Below, in pieces: positions 1 to 9,260 of a stretch of DNA of 64,000 bases. The DNA lies in NCBI GenBank assembly GCA_015067435.1, contig SVMM01000003.1:1-64000 (forward strand), given 5' to 3'. The stretch is from Oscillospiraceae bacterium. GTDB lineage: Bacteria; Bacillota; Clostridia; Oscillospirales; Oscillospiraceae. The position numbers and the translations under genes were made by a program. The notes below the pieces were generated by a model, which saw only the letters and a list, made by a program, of their open reading frames with translations, did no database searches and was not told where the DNA came from. Numbering within the stretch: the stretch's first letter is position 1; each line of letters opens with the position of its first letter.

Positions 1-5
1 CGACA

Positions 6-80
6 GCGCATAGCCTGAAAAACTGAATATTCTCCACAGAAAGCGCCGGAAAATGCTCCGGGGCTGGCTTTGCTATGCGC
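6..80. repeat. Inverted repeat at window edge
   Basis: GCGCATAGC at 6-14 and GCTATGCGC at 72-80 are exact inverted copies, and a smaller hairpin (GCGCCGGA/TCCGGGGC) lies between them. No gene is visible in 1-214. The structure could end a transcript entering from the left, but without a clear T-run its role is unknown. Confidence 0.35.
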
Positions 81-131
81 AGATAATACATTTTGGACGG
101 TTGTTTTCCACATAAAGCGCCTTTTCGACGC

Positions 132-173
132 AAAAAGGGACGCGTTGCAGATTTTTCTTTCTGCAACGCGCCC
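132..173 (-). terminator. Intrinsic terminator after the chemotaxis receptor
   Basis: Read on the minus strand, a stem GGGCGCGTTGCAG pairs with CTGCAACGCGTCCC (one bulge) and is followed by TTTTT. It lies about 40 bases past the receptor stop codon and ends the two-gene signalling operon. Confidence 0.75.
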
Positions 174-214
174 TTACATATACATATTATGCAGTTCTCG
201 AAAAATTGCCCGTT

Positions 215-2125
215 TCAGTTCACGCGGAACATGTCGACCTGCGACTTGAGCAGATTGGACTGTGAGGCAAGCTCCTGGCAGGACGCCGCCGTCTGCTCCG
301 CCGTGGCGGAGTTCTCGGAAATGACGCCGGAGATGTCCGAAATGCCCTCGCTCACCTGCGTGACCGCTTCCGCCTGCGCCGCGGCGGCGGTGTTGATCTC
401 GCCGATGATGGCGTTGGTGCGCTTGGTCTGCTCGATCACGTCGCTCATGATGTCCGCCGCGCGCTGCGCCAGCTCCACGCCCTCGTTCACCGCCTTGACG
501 GTGTCAGAGATCAGGGTGTTGGTGTTGCTCGCCGCCTCGCCGGACTTGCCCGCGAGGTTGCGCACCTCGTCCGCGACGACGGCGAAGCCCTTGCCCGCCT
601 CGCCCGCGCGCGCCGCCTCGACCGAGGCGTTGAGCGCGAGGATGTTCGTCTGGAACGCGATGTCCTCGATGGTCTTGATGATCTCGCTGATCTTGGCGGA
701 CTTGTTGCGGATCTCGTCCATGGCAACGAGCATGGTCTGCATCTGCGCGTTCTGCTCCTCCACCTTTTGCAGGCAGCCAGCGGAGAGCGCGTTCGCCTCG
801 TCCGCGTGGCGCGCCGTCGCCGTCACCTGCTGGTTGATGTTGGCGACCGTTGCGTTGATCTCCTCGATGGCGGTCGCCTGGCGCGTCGTGCCCTCGGCAA
901 GCAGCTGCGAGCCGTTGGCGATCTGTCCCGCGCCGCTCCGCACGCCGTTGGCGGACTCGTCCATGCTGCCCACGATCTTGGCAAGGCGCATCTGGATCTC
1001 GCCGAAGGAACGCTCAATGCGCTCAAAGTCGCCGATGTAGCGGACGGCGGGCTTCTGCGTGAAGTCGCCCTCGCCCATCGCCGAGAGGATGGCGGAGATG
1101 TCGCCGATATACGAGCTGATGTCCTTCTTGGTCTTTTGCAGGTTGCGCACGAAGTCGCCGATCTCGTCGTGGCTGAATTTATAGTCGCTGTCCGGCTCGG
1201 AGAGGTTGCCGCTGCTCATGGCGTTGGCAAGGTCGTTCGCGATAAGGATCGGCTCGTCGAGCAGCTTGCGCAGGACGATTGCGCCCACCACAAACGCCGC
1301 AACGACGAACAGCAGCGCCACCACCATGACGATGAGGATGATCGAACGGAACTCCGCGTCCGACTCCTCGGCGTGCAGGCCGGAGAAAAACGCGCAAATA
1401 AGGTTGCCGTCGATGTCAAAGCCGGGATTGTACTGGTAGAACATGCTCACACCCGCTGCCTTCGTGCGGCCGCTGAGCGCCTCGTTCCTGTTGTAGATCG
1501 CGTCCTGCGCCTTGGCGTTCATCGCGCCGCCGAGCTGGAGCGTGCCCGAGGCGTCGCGCAGCGTGGTGGCAATGGTCTTCGCCTCATAGAAGATGGCGAT
1601 CTCCGAGCCCGTGGACTCCTTGATGGACGCCACAAGGTCGTTGTCCGCCAGTGAGCGGCCGATCATCACGATGGTCTGGCTGTCGTTGTCGGTGGCAAGA
1701 TGGATGCAGCACGGACCGCCCGTCGGGTCGTCGATCAGGCCCGTCTCCGTCCTGCCCTTGTACTTACTCAGGTCGGTGGAGATCTGGACGGTTTCGCTGT
1801 CCCAGATGCGGTTGCCATTGAAGTCGTAGATCACCATGAAGTCGAGGTCGTCGTCGCAGAGCGCGTCATATGCCGCCTCGAACTGGCTCGCCCTTCTGGT
1901 GCTCAGCGCGCCGGAGGCACGGATGAGCTCATAGTCCTCCCAGCAATTCTCCGCCTCGTCCTTGACCATCGTCTCCGCCACGTTGGCGAGCGCCGTCGCC
2001 TCGCGCATCAGGAGCTTGTTGCTGAAATTGGACGCCATCCTGATGCTGATGGTGGAAACGATCGCCACCACAACGATCAGTGCGGCGCCGACGACGAACA
2101 GCAGCTTTCTTCCCAGTCTTGACAT
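215..2125 (-). CDS. Methyl-accepting chemotaxis protein
   Basis: Membrane chemoreceptor of 636 residues that passes an extracellular signal to CheA/CheW. Visible parts are a first membrane segment near residues 8-28, an extracellular sensor domain of about 230 residues, a second membrane segment near 261-285, a HAMP region, and a long helical signalling domain. The highly conserved hairpin tip is present (IAFQTNILALNASVEAARAG, then GKGFAVVADEVRNLAGKS), so the protein should signal. The ATG at 2123-2125 is preceded by AAGGAGA. It lies 54 bases downstream of the GGDEF/EAL gene and is probably co-transcribed with it, linking taxis and cyclic-di-GMP control. The ligand is unknown; the sensor domain looks single-CACHE-like, which is an inference. 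No che or flagellar genes occur in the window. Confidence 0.93.
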   Translation of the reverse strand: MSRLGRKLLFVVGAALIVVVAIVSTISIRMASNFSNKLLMREATALANVAETMVKDEAENCWEDYELIRASGALSTRRASQFEAAYDALCDDDLDFMVIYDFNGNRIWDSETVQISTDLSKYKGRTETGLIDDPTGGPCCIHLATDNDSQTIVMIGRSLADNDLVASIKESTGSEIAIFYEAKTIATTLRDASGTLQLGGAMNAKAQDAIYNRNEALSGRTKAAGVSMFYQYNPGFDIDGNLICAFFSGLHAEESDAEFRSIILIVMVVALLFVVAAFVVGAIVLRKLLDEPILIANDLANAMSSGNLSEPDSDYKFSHDEIGDFVRNLQKTKKDISSYIGDISAILSAMGEGDFTQKPAVRYIGDFERIERSFGEIQMRLAKIVGSMDESANGVRSGAGQIANGSQLLAEGTTRQATAIEEINATVANINQQVTATARHADEANALSAGCLQKVEEQNAQMQTMLVAMDEIRNKSAKISEIIKTIEDIAFQTNILALNASVEAARAGEAGKGFAVVADEVRNLAGKSGEAASNTNTLISDTVKAVNEGVELAQRAADIMSDVIEQTKRTNAIIGEINTAAAAQAEAVTQVSEGISDISGVISENSATAEQTAASCQELASQSNLLKSQVDMFRVN

Positions 2126-2179
2126 GATCCGTTGTCTCCTTCCTTAATATAAACACTAGGTACTATGGTTCAAATGGCC

Positions 2180-4744
2180 TCACGCGCTGCGCAGGGTCAT
2201 GATGTACTCCACTCCGCTGGCGTCGTCATGGACAAAGTCGACCTTGGCGCGCAACGTCAGCGTCCTGCCGTCCGCGCCGTCCATCCGGAACGGTGCGGTG
2301 AAGCCCTCCGGCCTCTCGGCGGCGGCGTGGATCTGCCGGATCAGGCGCTCCCGCTCGCTCTCCTCCACGCGCTCGAAGAAGCTCCCGTTGTCCAGCTCCC
2401 GCTGCAATTGCCTCCCCGACAGCCCCATCGCGCCCTCAAGACCGTGCTCCACCACGCGGTGGATCCACGTCTCGCCGTTGTGGCGTGCAAAAACCACGCT
2501 GTCCCTCGTGATGGACGAGAGCAGCCGCATTTGGTCGTTGAGCGCGGAGAACTCCGTGAGGTTGTAGACGGAACCGTAGAAGTGGCTCTTCTCCCCCTCC
2601 CGCTTCAGGAAGAAGAAGTGGACGCGCAGCGCCTCGGCCGAGCCGTCGTCCCGACGGATATGCACCATGCCCTCCGCGCCGTGCAGCGTGTCCATCTCCG
2701 CCCAGTCGAGCAGCTCGAACAGCAGCTTCCGGTCCTCCTCCGCCACGGCATTCTGAACGGATTTCAGCCGTCCGGTCAGGTTCGCCACCTTGATCTCCTG
2801 CGTCAGCTGCTGGTTGTAGCGCACGATGTCGATGTTGTCCCCCACGCGGTCATAGAACGCGACGGGGCCGAGAATGTCGTTGAGCATCGTGTCGCTGAAC
2901 AGGTTCTGATCCAGAAACTCACGGATGTGGAACTGCTCGCGCGCCTTGACGCGGAAGCCCCGGTTGTCGATGTTCGCCGGATCGGCGATCAGAGACTCGA
3001 AGTCAGCGACGGGCATGGGCCTGTAGAAATAGTAGCCCTGCACATAGCGGCAGCCGAGGTCGGAGAGGAAGTCGGACTCCTCCTTCGTCTCCACGCCCTC
3101 CACAATGATCGGCACCGCCATGGTCTTTGCCATGTTGACGATGGACTCCATGATCTGCAGGCCCTTGCGGTCGTCCCCGCTCATGCGGAGAAACTGGGCG
3201 TCCAGCTTGATGATGTCCACATTGAGGTTGCGCAGCATGTTCAGCGACGAGTAGCCGCTGCCAAAATCGTCCATCAGCACGGTCAGCCCGCGCGCGCGCA
3301 GCCGCTGCACCGTATCCGCCACCGATTTGTTGTCCACATACGCGGACTCGGTGATCTCGATCTTGATGGAATCCGACGGGAGCTCGTATTTCTCCATCAG
3401 GCTGTCGAAATACGCCGGCACGTCAATGGTGAAAATATCGATCTGGGAGACGTTGACCGAAACCGGAATTGCGGTGCTCCCGCTGTCGATCCAGCGCTTC
3501 TGCCACGCGCAGACCTCCTCCCAGACGTACTTGTCCAGGTCGGTGACGAAGCCGTACCGCTCCAGAACCGGCACGAACACGCCGGGCGATACCATCTCGC
3601 CGTTGAGTTTGCGCCAGCGCACCAGAGACTCCGCGCCCACGACCTTGCCGCTGGCGATCTCGCACTGCGGCTGGAGCATGATGAACAGCTCGTGGTCGGT
3701 CAGTGCCTTCTGGAAGTCGGAGAGGATGTGGTAGTCCCGGTCCGTCTGCATCATCATCGAAAGCTCAAACAGGCGGATGCGGTTGTGGTAATCGTCCTTG
3801 GCGCGGTGGGCCGCGAGAGCCGCGCGGTCATACACGTCGTAAACGCTGCTCTCGCCCTCCGCGCCCATCAGGCTCACGCCGATGGCGGGCATGAAGCCGA
3901 CGGAGGTGCCATAGCTCTTGACCAGCTCGTGAATATCCTCGTACAGCTTCTCAATCAGCTCCATATCGAAGGGCATCAGGATGCAGAAATCATCCTGCCC
4001 CAGATAACAGGCAAGGCCGCCCACGCTCTGCTCCAGACGCGCGATCTTCGCGCCGACGGAGGCAAGCAGCAGATCGCCCTGATCCCTGCCGTACCACTCG
4101 TTGAACAGCTTGAAATGCTCCAGATCGATGGCGGCCATGCACCAGCCCTCGGAGTGCTCCTTGATAAAACTCCCCGCGAGGCTGTAAAAGTGCTCCTCCC
4201 ACAAAAGCCCCGTCAGCGCGTTGCGCATAAAGGGCGTCAGGTTCACGTTCGCCGCCGCAGACGGCGGCTCTGCCAGCTCCGCCGCATCCTCCGCGTCCTC
4301 CGCTTCCGGCTTCGCCTCGTCCTGAATGTCCGTCAGGAACGCGTAATACACGCCCTCCGGAAGACCGTTGACCGCGCCGCCGACGGCGGTCTGCTCAACC
4401 AGATGCCAATCGCCGCCCGCGGTTTTATAGCGAAAGCGGTGACGAAGCACGCCGGTCTCGGACGTTTCTAGCCGGCGCAGGATCTCATTCGGATGGCACT
4501 CCGCCAGAAAGACCTCCATATCGTCCGGATGAACCAGATTCTCGGCGGTGTAGCGGAACATATTCAGAAATCCGCCGCTGATCGCGGGCGAAAAATGCTT
4601 CCCCTCGGAATGGCGAAGGAGCCGGACACGGTCGTGTACCATATCGATCTCGGCAAGCTCGTCATACGGCGAGAGCATCAGCTCCACAATCGCCGCGGCA
4701 GGCTGTTCCGTTTCCGGCGCGCTGCCCATCGCTTCCGTGCTCAT
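2180..4744 (-). CDS. PAS / degenerate GGDEF / EAL protein, likely c-di-GMP phosphodiesterase
   Basis: Cytosolic signalling protein of 854 residues. A PAS-like region (about 25-130) precedes a GGDEF-fold domain (about 165-330) whose signature is GQDDF instead of GGDEF, so diguanylate cyclase activity is unlikely. The EAL domain (about 345-600) keeps the metal and substrate residues: ESLVRW, VNVSQ, EITES, MDDFGSGYSSL, IKLD, EGVET and VQGYYFYRP. It should therefore hydrolyse c-di-GMP. A second PAS-like region follows (about 620-850). The ATG at 4742-4744 has GGGGAGGGGG upstream and a strong promoter at 4813-4841. The chemoreceptor gene follows in the same operon. The degenerate GGDEF may bind GTP and regulate the EAL domain, as in other tandem proteins (inference). 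Confidence 0.9.
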   Translation of the reverse strand: MSTEAMGSAPETEQPAAAIVELMLSPYDELAEIDMVHDRVRLLRHSEGKHFSPAISGGFLNMFRYTAENLVHPDDMEVFLAECHPNEILRRLETSETGVLRHRFRYKTAGGDWHLVEQTAVGGAVNGLPEGVYYAFLTDIQDEAKPEAEDAEDAAELAEPPSAAANVNLTPFMRNALTGLLWEEHFYSLAGSFIKEHSEGWCMAAIDLEHFKLFNEWYGRDQGDLLLASVGAKIARLEQSVGGLACYLGQDDFCILMPFDMELIEKLYEDIHELVKSYGTSVGFMPAIGVSLMGAEGESSVYDVYDRAALAAHRAKDDYHNRIRLFELSMMMQTDRDYHILSDFQKALTDHELFIMLQPQCEIASGKVVGAESLVRWRKLNGEMVSPGVFVPVLERYGFVTDLDKYVWEEVCAWQKRWIDSGSTAIPVSVNVSQIDIFTIDVPAYFDSLMEKYELPSDSIKIEITESAYVDNKSVADTVQRLRARGLTVLMDDFGSGYSSLNMLRNLNVDIIKLDAQFLRMSGDDRKGLQIMESIVNMAKTMAVPIIVEGVETKEESDFLSDLGCRYVQGYYFYRPMPVADFESLIADPANIDNRGFRVKAREQFHIREFLDQNLFSDTMLNDILGPVAFYDRVGDNIDIVRYNQQLTQEIKVANLTGRLKSVQNAVAEEDRKLLFELLDWAEMDTLHGAEGMVHIRRDDGSAEALRVHFFFLKREGEKSHFYGSVYNLTEFSALNDQMRLLSSITRDSVVFARHNGETWIHRVVEHGLEGAMGLSGRQLQRELDNGSFFERVEESERERLIRQIHAAAERPEGFTAPFRMDGADGRTLTLRAKVDFVHDDASGVEYIMTLRSA

Positions 4745-4812
4745 CGATACGCCCCCTCCCCTTTCAGGATATCAGAGATATGCGCGAGGATATTCTCGTC
4801 CAATCTTGAGAT

Positions 4813-4841
4813 ATGATAGCAAATTCGTCGGTGTTTGTCAA
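4813..4841 (-). promoter_or_regulatory. Promoter of the GGDEF/EAL-receptor operon
   Basis: Minus strand TTGACA, 17-base spacer, TATCAT, about 70 bases upstream of the start codon. Confidence 0.75.
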
Positions 4842-4886
4842 CTTTGGACACACGATTTGCCACGCTTCTTTTTCGTGAAAAAAGAC

Positions 4887-4915
4887 TTGCACAGCTTGCG
4901 CCGAGGCGCTATAAT
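4887..4915 (+). promoter_or_regulatory. Promoter of tRNA-Pro
   Basis: TTGCAC, 17-base spacer, TATAAT; the predicted start falls a few bases before the tRNA 5' end. Confidence 0.8.
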
Positions 4916-4926
4916 AGGTCAGTCGA

Positions 4927-5002
4927 CGGGGTGTTGCGCAGTTGGTAGCGCGCCTGCTTTGGGAGCAGGAGGCCCAGGGTTCGAATCCCTGCACTCCGAC
5001 CA
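4927..5002 (+). tRNA. tRNA-Pro (anticodon TGG)
   Basis: A 76-base cloverleaf. The acceptor stem CGGGGTG pairs with CACTCCG with one G-T wobble. The anticodon stem CCTGC/GCAGG encloses the loop TTTGGGA, giving anticodon TGG, and the T arm reads GGGTTCGAATCCC. The CCA end is encoded at 5000-5002. The gene stands alone, with its own promoter before it and a terminator after it, and it borders the LuxC/LuxE/transketolase operon. tRNA genes are common integration points, though no integrase sits beside this one. Confidence 0.97.
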
Positions 5003-5009
5003 GACGAAA

Positions 5010-5037
5010 AACGACAGGTTTCGACCTGTCGTTTTTT
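5010..5037 (+). terminator. Intrinsic terminator after tRNA-Pro
   Basis: ACGACAGGT, loop TTCG, ACCTGTCGT, then TTTTT. Immediately downstream of the tRNA CCA end. Confidence 0.9.
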
Positions 5038-5091
5038 GTCTGGCGGCACGCTTTGCGTGCTGTGATTTCAAGACGTGCTGACGCGCGGCTC

Positions 5092-5111
5092 CCTCGCCTC
5101 CGCTCGGTCGC
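5092..5111 (+). repeat. Left copy of a 20-bp direct repeat flanking the LuxC/LuxE operon
   Basis: CCTCGCCTCCGCTCGGTCGC matches 19409-19428 at 19 of 20 positions in the same orientation, and weaker similarity continues about 40 bases to the right in both places. The copies bracket the 14-kb operon. They may be island boundaries or members of a dispersed intergenic repeat family. Confidence 0.5.
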
Positions 5112-5149
5112 GGGTGCATAATTCCGGCTGTCCCCCGTGTGAAGGAGTT

Positions 5150-6385
5150 TTATTCGGCCGGTGCATCAAGAATCTGTTTCATAATGTAATCGGGACAGTA
5201 TACGTATCGGGACATGGTTTCAATCATGTCAAATCCATCCCACTTGAATGTCAGATCCATGGTCTTGCCGACAGGAACAATCCTGTCGCAGCCTCGTAAC
5301 CCGCTGTCTGTCACAAAATGCTGCAGCTCATGCGCGTCCATGCCGTAATGCGAAAGAGTCTGGCATGACTTTCCGAGAATTGGAACAAGCTCATTGAGAT
5401 TATCCGCTGTATACTCGAAGAAGTATCCTCCGCCGAGTTTATAATCCATTAAACCCGTGTCGAGACAGCTAACCTCAATGCGCATAACCCTGTTATCCCA
5501 GCTGACCATGCGCGCCTCCTTGCCGGATGCCCCAAGCAGGCAGAGCTGATTCAGCTTGTCTATGGCCTGAATATCCCTGAAATCATAGTCCGTTTCGACA
5601 AGCCGTTCCACCTCGTTCCAGAACAGCGCCTTTGCTTCATCGACCCGCCCGCCGAACCAGATCACGATTCTGGGAGAGGAGCAGGCGTTCTGATCCATAT
5701 AATAGGTATCCGTATAGAACCCCGCCGCGAGTTTTTTGATGTCCGCCCGGATAACCGCGTCCGAGTTCATCAGCGCAACGCTGTGTCGGTCGGCGAATGC
5801 CATTTCAATCGCCCGGGGCGGCAGCTTGGCGGCGCGAACCGTCTCAATGGTGCGGTTTCCACCCCAGATGATGCGCACGTCACAAAGGGAGGACAGATAC
5901 CGGGTAACGGCATCGTCGTGTTCATACCGAAGCAGGATCAGATATTGCTCCATATCCCGGAAACCGTCGCGAAATGTCTTCTTCATGCAGTCCACCACGA
6001 TATCCACCTGCTCGAAGGCTTTACTGGAGAGGCGGACGATATTGATGTTGCCTGCAAGCAGCGAAGAAGTAAAGGAAACCGCGAAATTGATGGGGACGTT
6101 GGAGGGTGCGAAGTGAAGCGCGACACCCCGGCCGACTTTGCCGTCCACATTTGCATAGTAATGCTCCTTGATCTGCCGCAGAGATGCGGCACGAATCCAG
6201 AAGGCATAGCTGCCGATATCCGGGAAAGCCCTCGTTCGAGCGTCTCGCATAAGGTTTCTGGAAAACGCGCTCAAAAAAGCAATCGCCCTCTCGCTCCAGG
6301 TGGGAAGTGCTGGGACGGAGCCTGCTTTTTCCACCATCTCGGAGTTTCCGGTGAGGAAGCTGACGCTATTTAAGCATTTCGGCAT
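5150..6385 (-). CDS. LuxC-like acyl reductase, copy 1
   Basis: Member of the LuxC family (411 residues), which reduces an acyl group held as a thioester to the aldehyde with NADPH. The conserved active-site segment DQNACSSPR is present near the middle, with its catalytic Cys. It is the last gene of the operon and overlaps the LuxE end by 20 bases; the two families work together as acyl-protein synthetase and reductase in bioluminescent bacteria. The ribosome site AGGGGGTG is embedded in the last codons of LuxE. A paralogue lies at 13357-14571. The acyl substrate is not evident from sequence. Family assignment is secure, pathway role inferred. Confidence 0.88.
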   Translation of the reverse strand: MPKCLNSVSFLTGNSEMVEKAGSVPALPTWSERAIAFLSAFSRNLMRDARTRAFPDIGSYAFWIRAASLRQIKEHYYANVDGKVGRGVALHFAPSNVPINFAVSFTSSLLAGNINIVRLSSKAFEQVDIVVDCMKKTFRDGFRDMEQYLILLRYEHDDAVTRYLSSLCDVRIIWGGNRTIETVRAAKLPPRAIEMAFADRHSVALMNSDAVIRADIKKLAAGFYTDTYYMDQNACSSPRIVIWFGGRVDEAKALFWNEVERLVETDYDFRDIQAIDKLNQLCLLGASGKEARMVSWDNRVMRIEVSCLDTGLMDYKLGGGYFFEYTADNLNELVPILGKSCQTLSHYGMDAHELQHFVTDSGLRGCDRIVPVGKTMDLTFKWDGFDMIETMSRYVYCPDYIMKQILDAPAE

Positions 6386-7445
6386 ATGTATCGCTGCACC
6401 CCCTCAACTCCGCGCTCTGGATCCGGCCGAGAATTTGAATATACTTTCCTTTCCTGCCGCAAGGACAGTCATCCTCTCCGAGTATTATGCCCCTGTCCTC
6501 TGTAAGCAAGGAATGGCCGGGATAGGAATGCGGCAGCACAGAGACAGTCTGAAGGATCCCCGCTTCACCGTTCCCGCACAGCGAGAAGTCATCCGGCCTT
6601 CTCACGAATACGTCCGAAAAGATACTGGCATGGAGATGGTGGCATTCGCACTCCGCATAGATGCAGCCGGTCTGCTCCACCATCCCATAGTGATCCAGAA
6701 AATGGATGATTCCAAAGGTTTCTGTCATTCTGCGGCGAAACTCTTCCTGCGTCACCGAGTCGGAGATCAGCTTTTTCCAACCGCCGCCGGTCATCAGCCA
6801 CCCTGCTGAAAGGTCATATCCCCTGCCGTTCTGCTGCACAGCTTCGTACAAATGCTGCCACACCATGAAGGTAAATCCGAAAATCAGAAATTTAGTATGC
6901 CCGTATTTCTCCAGGAAACGCATCAGAGCCGCTTCATCGAGGCTCATATCCTCATTCAGGACGAAGACCATCTCCCGCGCCATCACCTGCAGCCCGATGA
7001 TGGCCGCGCCCCGCGCGGAGAACTGGATGCGATCCTTCATCACGGCCGGTGAATCGATCACAAGGATGGGAAGCCGTTGTTTTCCCAGAAAATCCCCCAA
7101 GATCCGGATCAAGACCTTCTGCTGCATCATGGCGGTTTCCCGGTCTACATAGATGCGGGAAACCGCCTGATTCGTGGTGCCTGAAGAGGTCATGGTCTTG
7201 AACACGCTCTCCCGCGGGATGCTCATAAGCTCAAGCTCCTTGAATAGGCGCACGGGAATAAAAGGAATGTCAGAAGCGTGCATCACCCGGTCGGCATCGT
7301 AATTCAAAGTCTTCAGCATACCCGCATAAGCCGCGCAGTTTTCCCTGTGGTGCTCGGTGAGCGCGACCAGCTCTCCGGTAATAAGCCGGTCCTTCTCCGA
7401 TCTGCTCAGCGAGTAGACGCCATGGTTGTAGAAATCCTCAATCAT
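6366..7445 (-). CDS. LuxE-like acyl-protein synthetase, copy 1
   Basis: LuxE family enzyme of 359 residues. Such proteins activate a carboxylic acid with ATP and carry it on a Cys near the C-terminus before transfer to LuxC. Visible are TSSGTTNQ (phosphate-binding type motif), the segment GFTFMVWQH, HYGMVEQTG, CPCGRKGKY, and a C-terminal RGCSDTYAE whose Cys sits 10 residues from the end, matching the known acyl-carrying Cys position of LuxE. The ATG at 7443-7445 overlaps the end of the transketolase C part by 8 bases. Together with the downstream LuxC it forms an acid-to-aldehyde module. Substrate unknown. Confidence 0.88.
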   Translation of the reverse strand: MIEDFYNHGVYSLSRSEKDRLITGELVALTEHHRENCAAYAGMLKTLNYDADRVMHASDIPFIPVRLFKELELMSIPRESVFKTMTSSGTTNQAVSRIYVDRETAMMQQKVLIRILGDFLGKQRLPILVIDSPAVMKDRIQFSARGAAIIGLQVMAREMVFVLNEDMSLDEAALMRFLEKYGHTKFLIFGFTFMVWQHLYEAVQQNGRGYDLSAGWLMTGGGWKKLISDSVTQEEFRRRMTETFGIIHFLDHYGMVEQTGCIYAECECHHLHASIFSDVFVRRPDDFSLCGNGEAGILQTVSVLPHSYPGHSLLTEDRGIILGEDDCPCGRKGKYIQILGRIQSAELRGCSDTYAEMLK

Positions 7446-8421
7446 GTTCCGATCCTCTGAGTCTTTTCACGATCTTCTCTGCGACCTGCGGAGCGGTGAT
7501 GCCAAAGTGCTCCCAAATGTACCGGGGAGCCCCGGCATCGGAGAAAGCGTCGGGAAAACCGATAAGCATCTGCGGCGGAGTGTTTGCGAGCGTCGCTTTA
7601 TACTCCGCCACGGCGCTGCCCATTCCACCCACTACATTGTGCTCCTCCATGGTAACGATCAGCCTGTGGCCGTTGAAAATCTCCCAAAGTGAATGCTGAT
7701 CTACCGGTTTTATGGTGTGCATATCGGCAACGGTGCAGGAAATCCCCGACTGCTCCAAAAGCTTTGCCGTTTCCATTGCCTCGTGAACCATCAATCCGGT
7801 GCCGATTAAAGCCACGTCGCTTCCCCGCTGCAGGAAGCTGATGCGTCCCGGCTCAAACACATAGCTTTCGTCATATACAATGGGGCAGCCGGGGCCTCCG
7901 CTGAGGCGAATATACATCGGCCCGTCATACCGGGCGGAATACAACGCCATATAGTAGGCCTGCAGGCCGTCGGCGGCGCTCATTACGGTCATGTTCGGCA
8001 GCGCACGCATAAAGGCAATGTCTTCGCTTGCCCAGTGTGCGATGCCGGAGCGCGCCGCCACAACGCCGGCGGCAGTTCCGACCAGTTTCACGTTGAGATT
8101 CAGGTGGGCGACATGCTGGCGCACCTGTTCCAGATCCCTGACGGCGAGGAAAGATGCATAGGTGGTGGCAAACACATGATAGCCCTCCATCGCCAGACCG
8201 GAGGCGATGCCGACCATATCCTGCTCGGCTATGCCGACGTTCAAAAACTGCTCCGGGAACTGTTCGGCAAAGCGGGAAAGGTTGGACAGCTGCGCCAGAT
8301 CGGCGGTAAGAACCATCAGTGACTCGTCTTCTTTTGCAAGCTCCGGCATGGCAACACCGAAAAACGTCGCCCTCTGCCCCATCCGCGACCAGGATCGAAT
8401 CTGGCCTTTTGTTACGCTCAT
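7438..8421 (-). CDS. Transketolase, C-terminal part, copy 1
   Basis: Split transketolase subunit (327 residues) carrying the pyrimidine-binding and C-terminal domains; the N part is encoded just upstream. The catalytic Glu that activates thiamine diphosphate lies in GIAEQDMVG. The ATG at 8419-8421 forms an ATGA overlap with the upstream stop, so longer versions reaching back to 8544 are not used. Transketolases move a two-carbon ketol unit onto an aldehyde, and here the aldehyde could come from LuxC. Alternatively the pair serves ordinary pentose metabolism, but duplication inside this operon argues for a dedicated role (inference). Confidence 0.87.
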   Translation of the reverse strand: MSVTKGQIRSWSRMGQRATFFGVAMPELAKEDESLMVLTADLAQLSNLSRFAEQFPEQFLNVGIAEQDMVGIASGLAMEGYHVFATTYASFLAVRDLEQVRQHVAHLNLNVKLVGTAAGVVAARSGIAHWASEDIAFMRALPNMTVMSAADGLQAYYMALYSARYDGPMYIRLSGGPGCPIVYDESYVFEPGRISFLQRGSDVALIGTGLMVHEAMETAKLLEQSGISCTVADMHTIKPVDQHSLWEIFNGHRLIVTMEEHNVVGGMGSAVAEYKATLANTPPQMLIGFPDAFSDAGAPRYIWEHFGITAPQVAEKIVKRLRGSEHD

Positions 8422-9260
8422 AGAACCCTGCCCTCCATGAGTTCCGTCATTGCCGCGTCGTACTGTTCCCGTGTGATCGCTTTCTGATGCCACTCCGGCC
8501 GATTCTCCGCAAAGGGCAGGCCCTTTCCCTTGACCGTTTCGCATATCAGGACATTCGGCAATCCGGTTTGGATCTCAGCGAAAGCCCGCAGAAGATCGGC
8601 GATGCTATGCCCGTCGCAGACGATGGTGTTCCATCCAAACGCAGCCAGTTTATCCGACAGCCTGCCAAGGCTCATGATGTCCTCCGTGGTGCCGTCGTAG
8701 CACAGGCGGTTGCGGTCAATGACGGCAACCAGGTTGTCCAGCGAATAGTGGCTTGCAGCCATAAAGCTCTCCCAGACGGAACCCTCGTTCAACTCGCCGT
8801 CGCCCATCAGCACATAGACCTTGTAATCCTTGTGGCGTTTTTTCCCGGCAAGGGCCTGACCGGCGCCCACGGAGAGCGCCATACCCAGACTGCCGCCGGA
8901 ATACTCCAGGCCAATTTCAGGATCGCAGGGGTATCCTATCAGGCGGCTTCCGTCTTCGGTGTAGCCGGGCAGCTCCCGTTCAAGCAGAAAGCCCTTCTCA
9001 ACCAACGCCGGAAAATGCGCCAGCGTACAATGGTTCTTACTGACCAGCAGACGATCCCGTTCCGGGTCAAGAGGGTTTTGCGGTTCTACCTTCAAAACCT
9101 CCCCATACAGCACCGCCATGATCTCCATGCAGGAAAAACCGCCGCCGATGTGGGAGCCCTTTGAACCTGCCGATAGTGCCATATCCAGCGCCATCTTCCG
9201 CATACGGATCGCCATTGCACGCAGCCGTGCAATGGTTTCCGGTGAATCGTTCACACGCAT
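8418..9260 (-). CDS. Transketolase, N-terminal part, copy 1
   Basis: Thiamine-diphosphate-binding half of a split transketolase (280 residues). The GDG...N cofactor motif is present: GDGELNEGSVWE, then DNLVAVIDRN. KGSHIGGGFS near the start matches the family. The ATG at 9258-9260 is preceded by GGAGGAAGAAT and overlaps the SDR end by 10 bases; an in-frame extension to 9335 lies inside the SDR gene and is discarded. It works as a heterotetramer with the C part encoded next. Confidence 0.87.
   Translation of the reverse strand: MRVNDSPETIARLRAMAIRMRKMALDMALSAGSKGSHIGGGFSCMEIMAVLYGEVLKVEPQNPLDPERDRLLVSKNHCTLAHFPALVEKGFLLERELPGYTEDGSRLIGYPCDPEIGLEYSGGSLGMALSVGAGQALAGKKRHKDYKVYVLMGDGELNEGSVWESFMAASHYSLDNLVAVIDRNRLCYDGTTEDIMSLGRLSDKLAAFGWNTIVCDGHSIADLLRAFAEIQTGLPNVLICETVKGKGLPFAENRPEWHQKAITREQYDAAMTELMEGRVL

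Noticed and set aside
2165-4471. Plus-strand open frame of 768 codons
   Set aside because: It is the antisense shadow of the GGDEF/EAL gene; high GC content keeps opposite frames open and no domain is visible.
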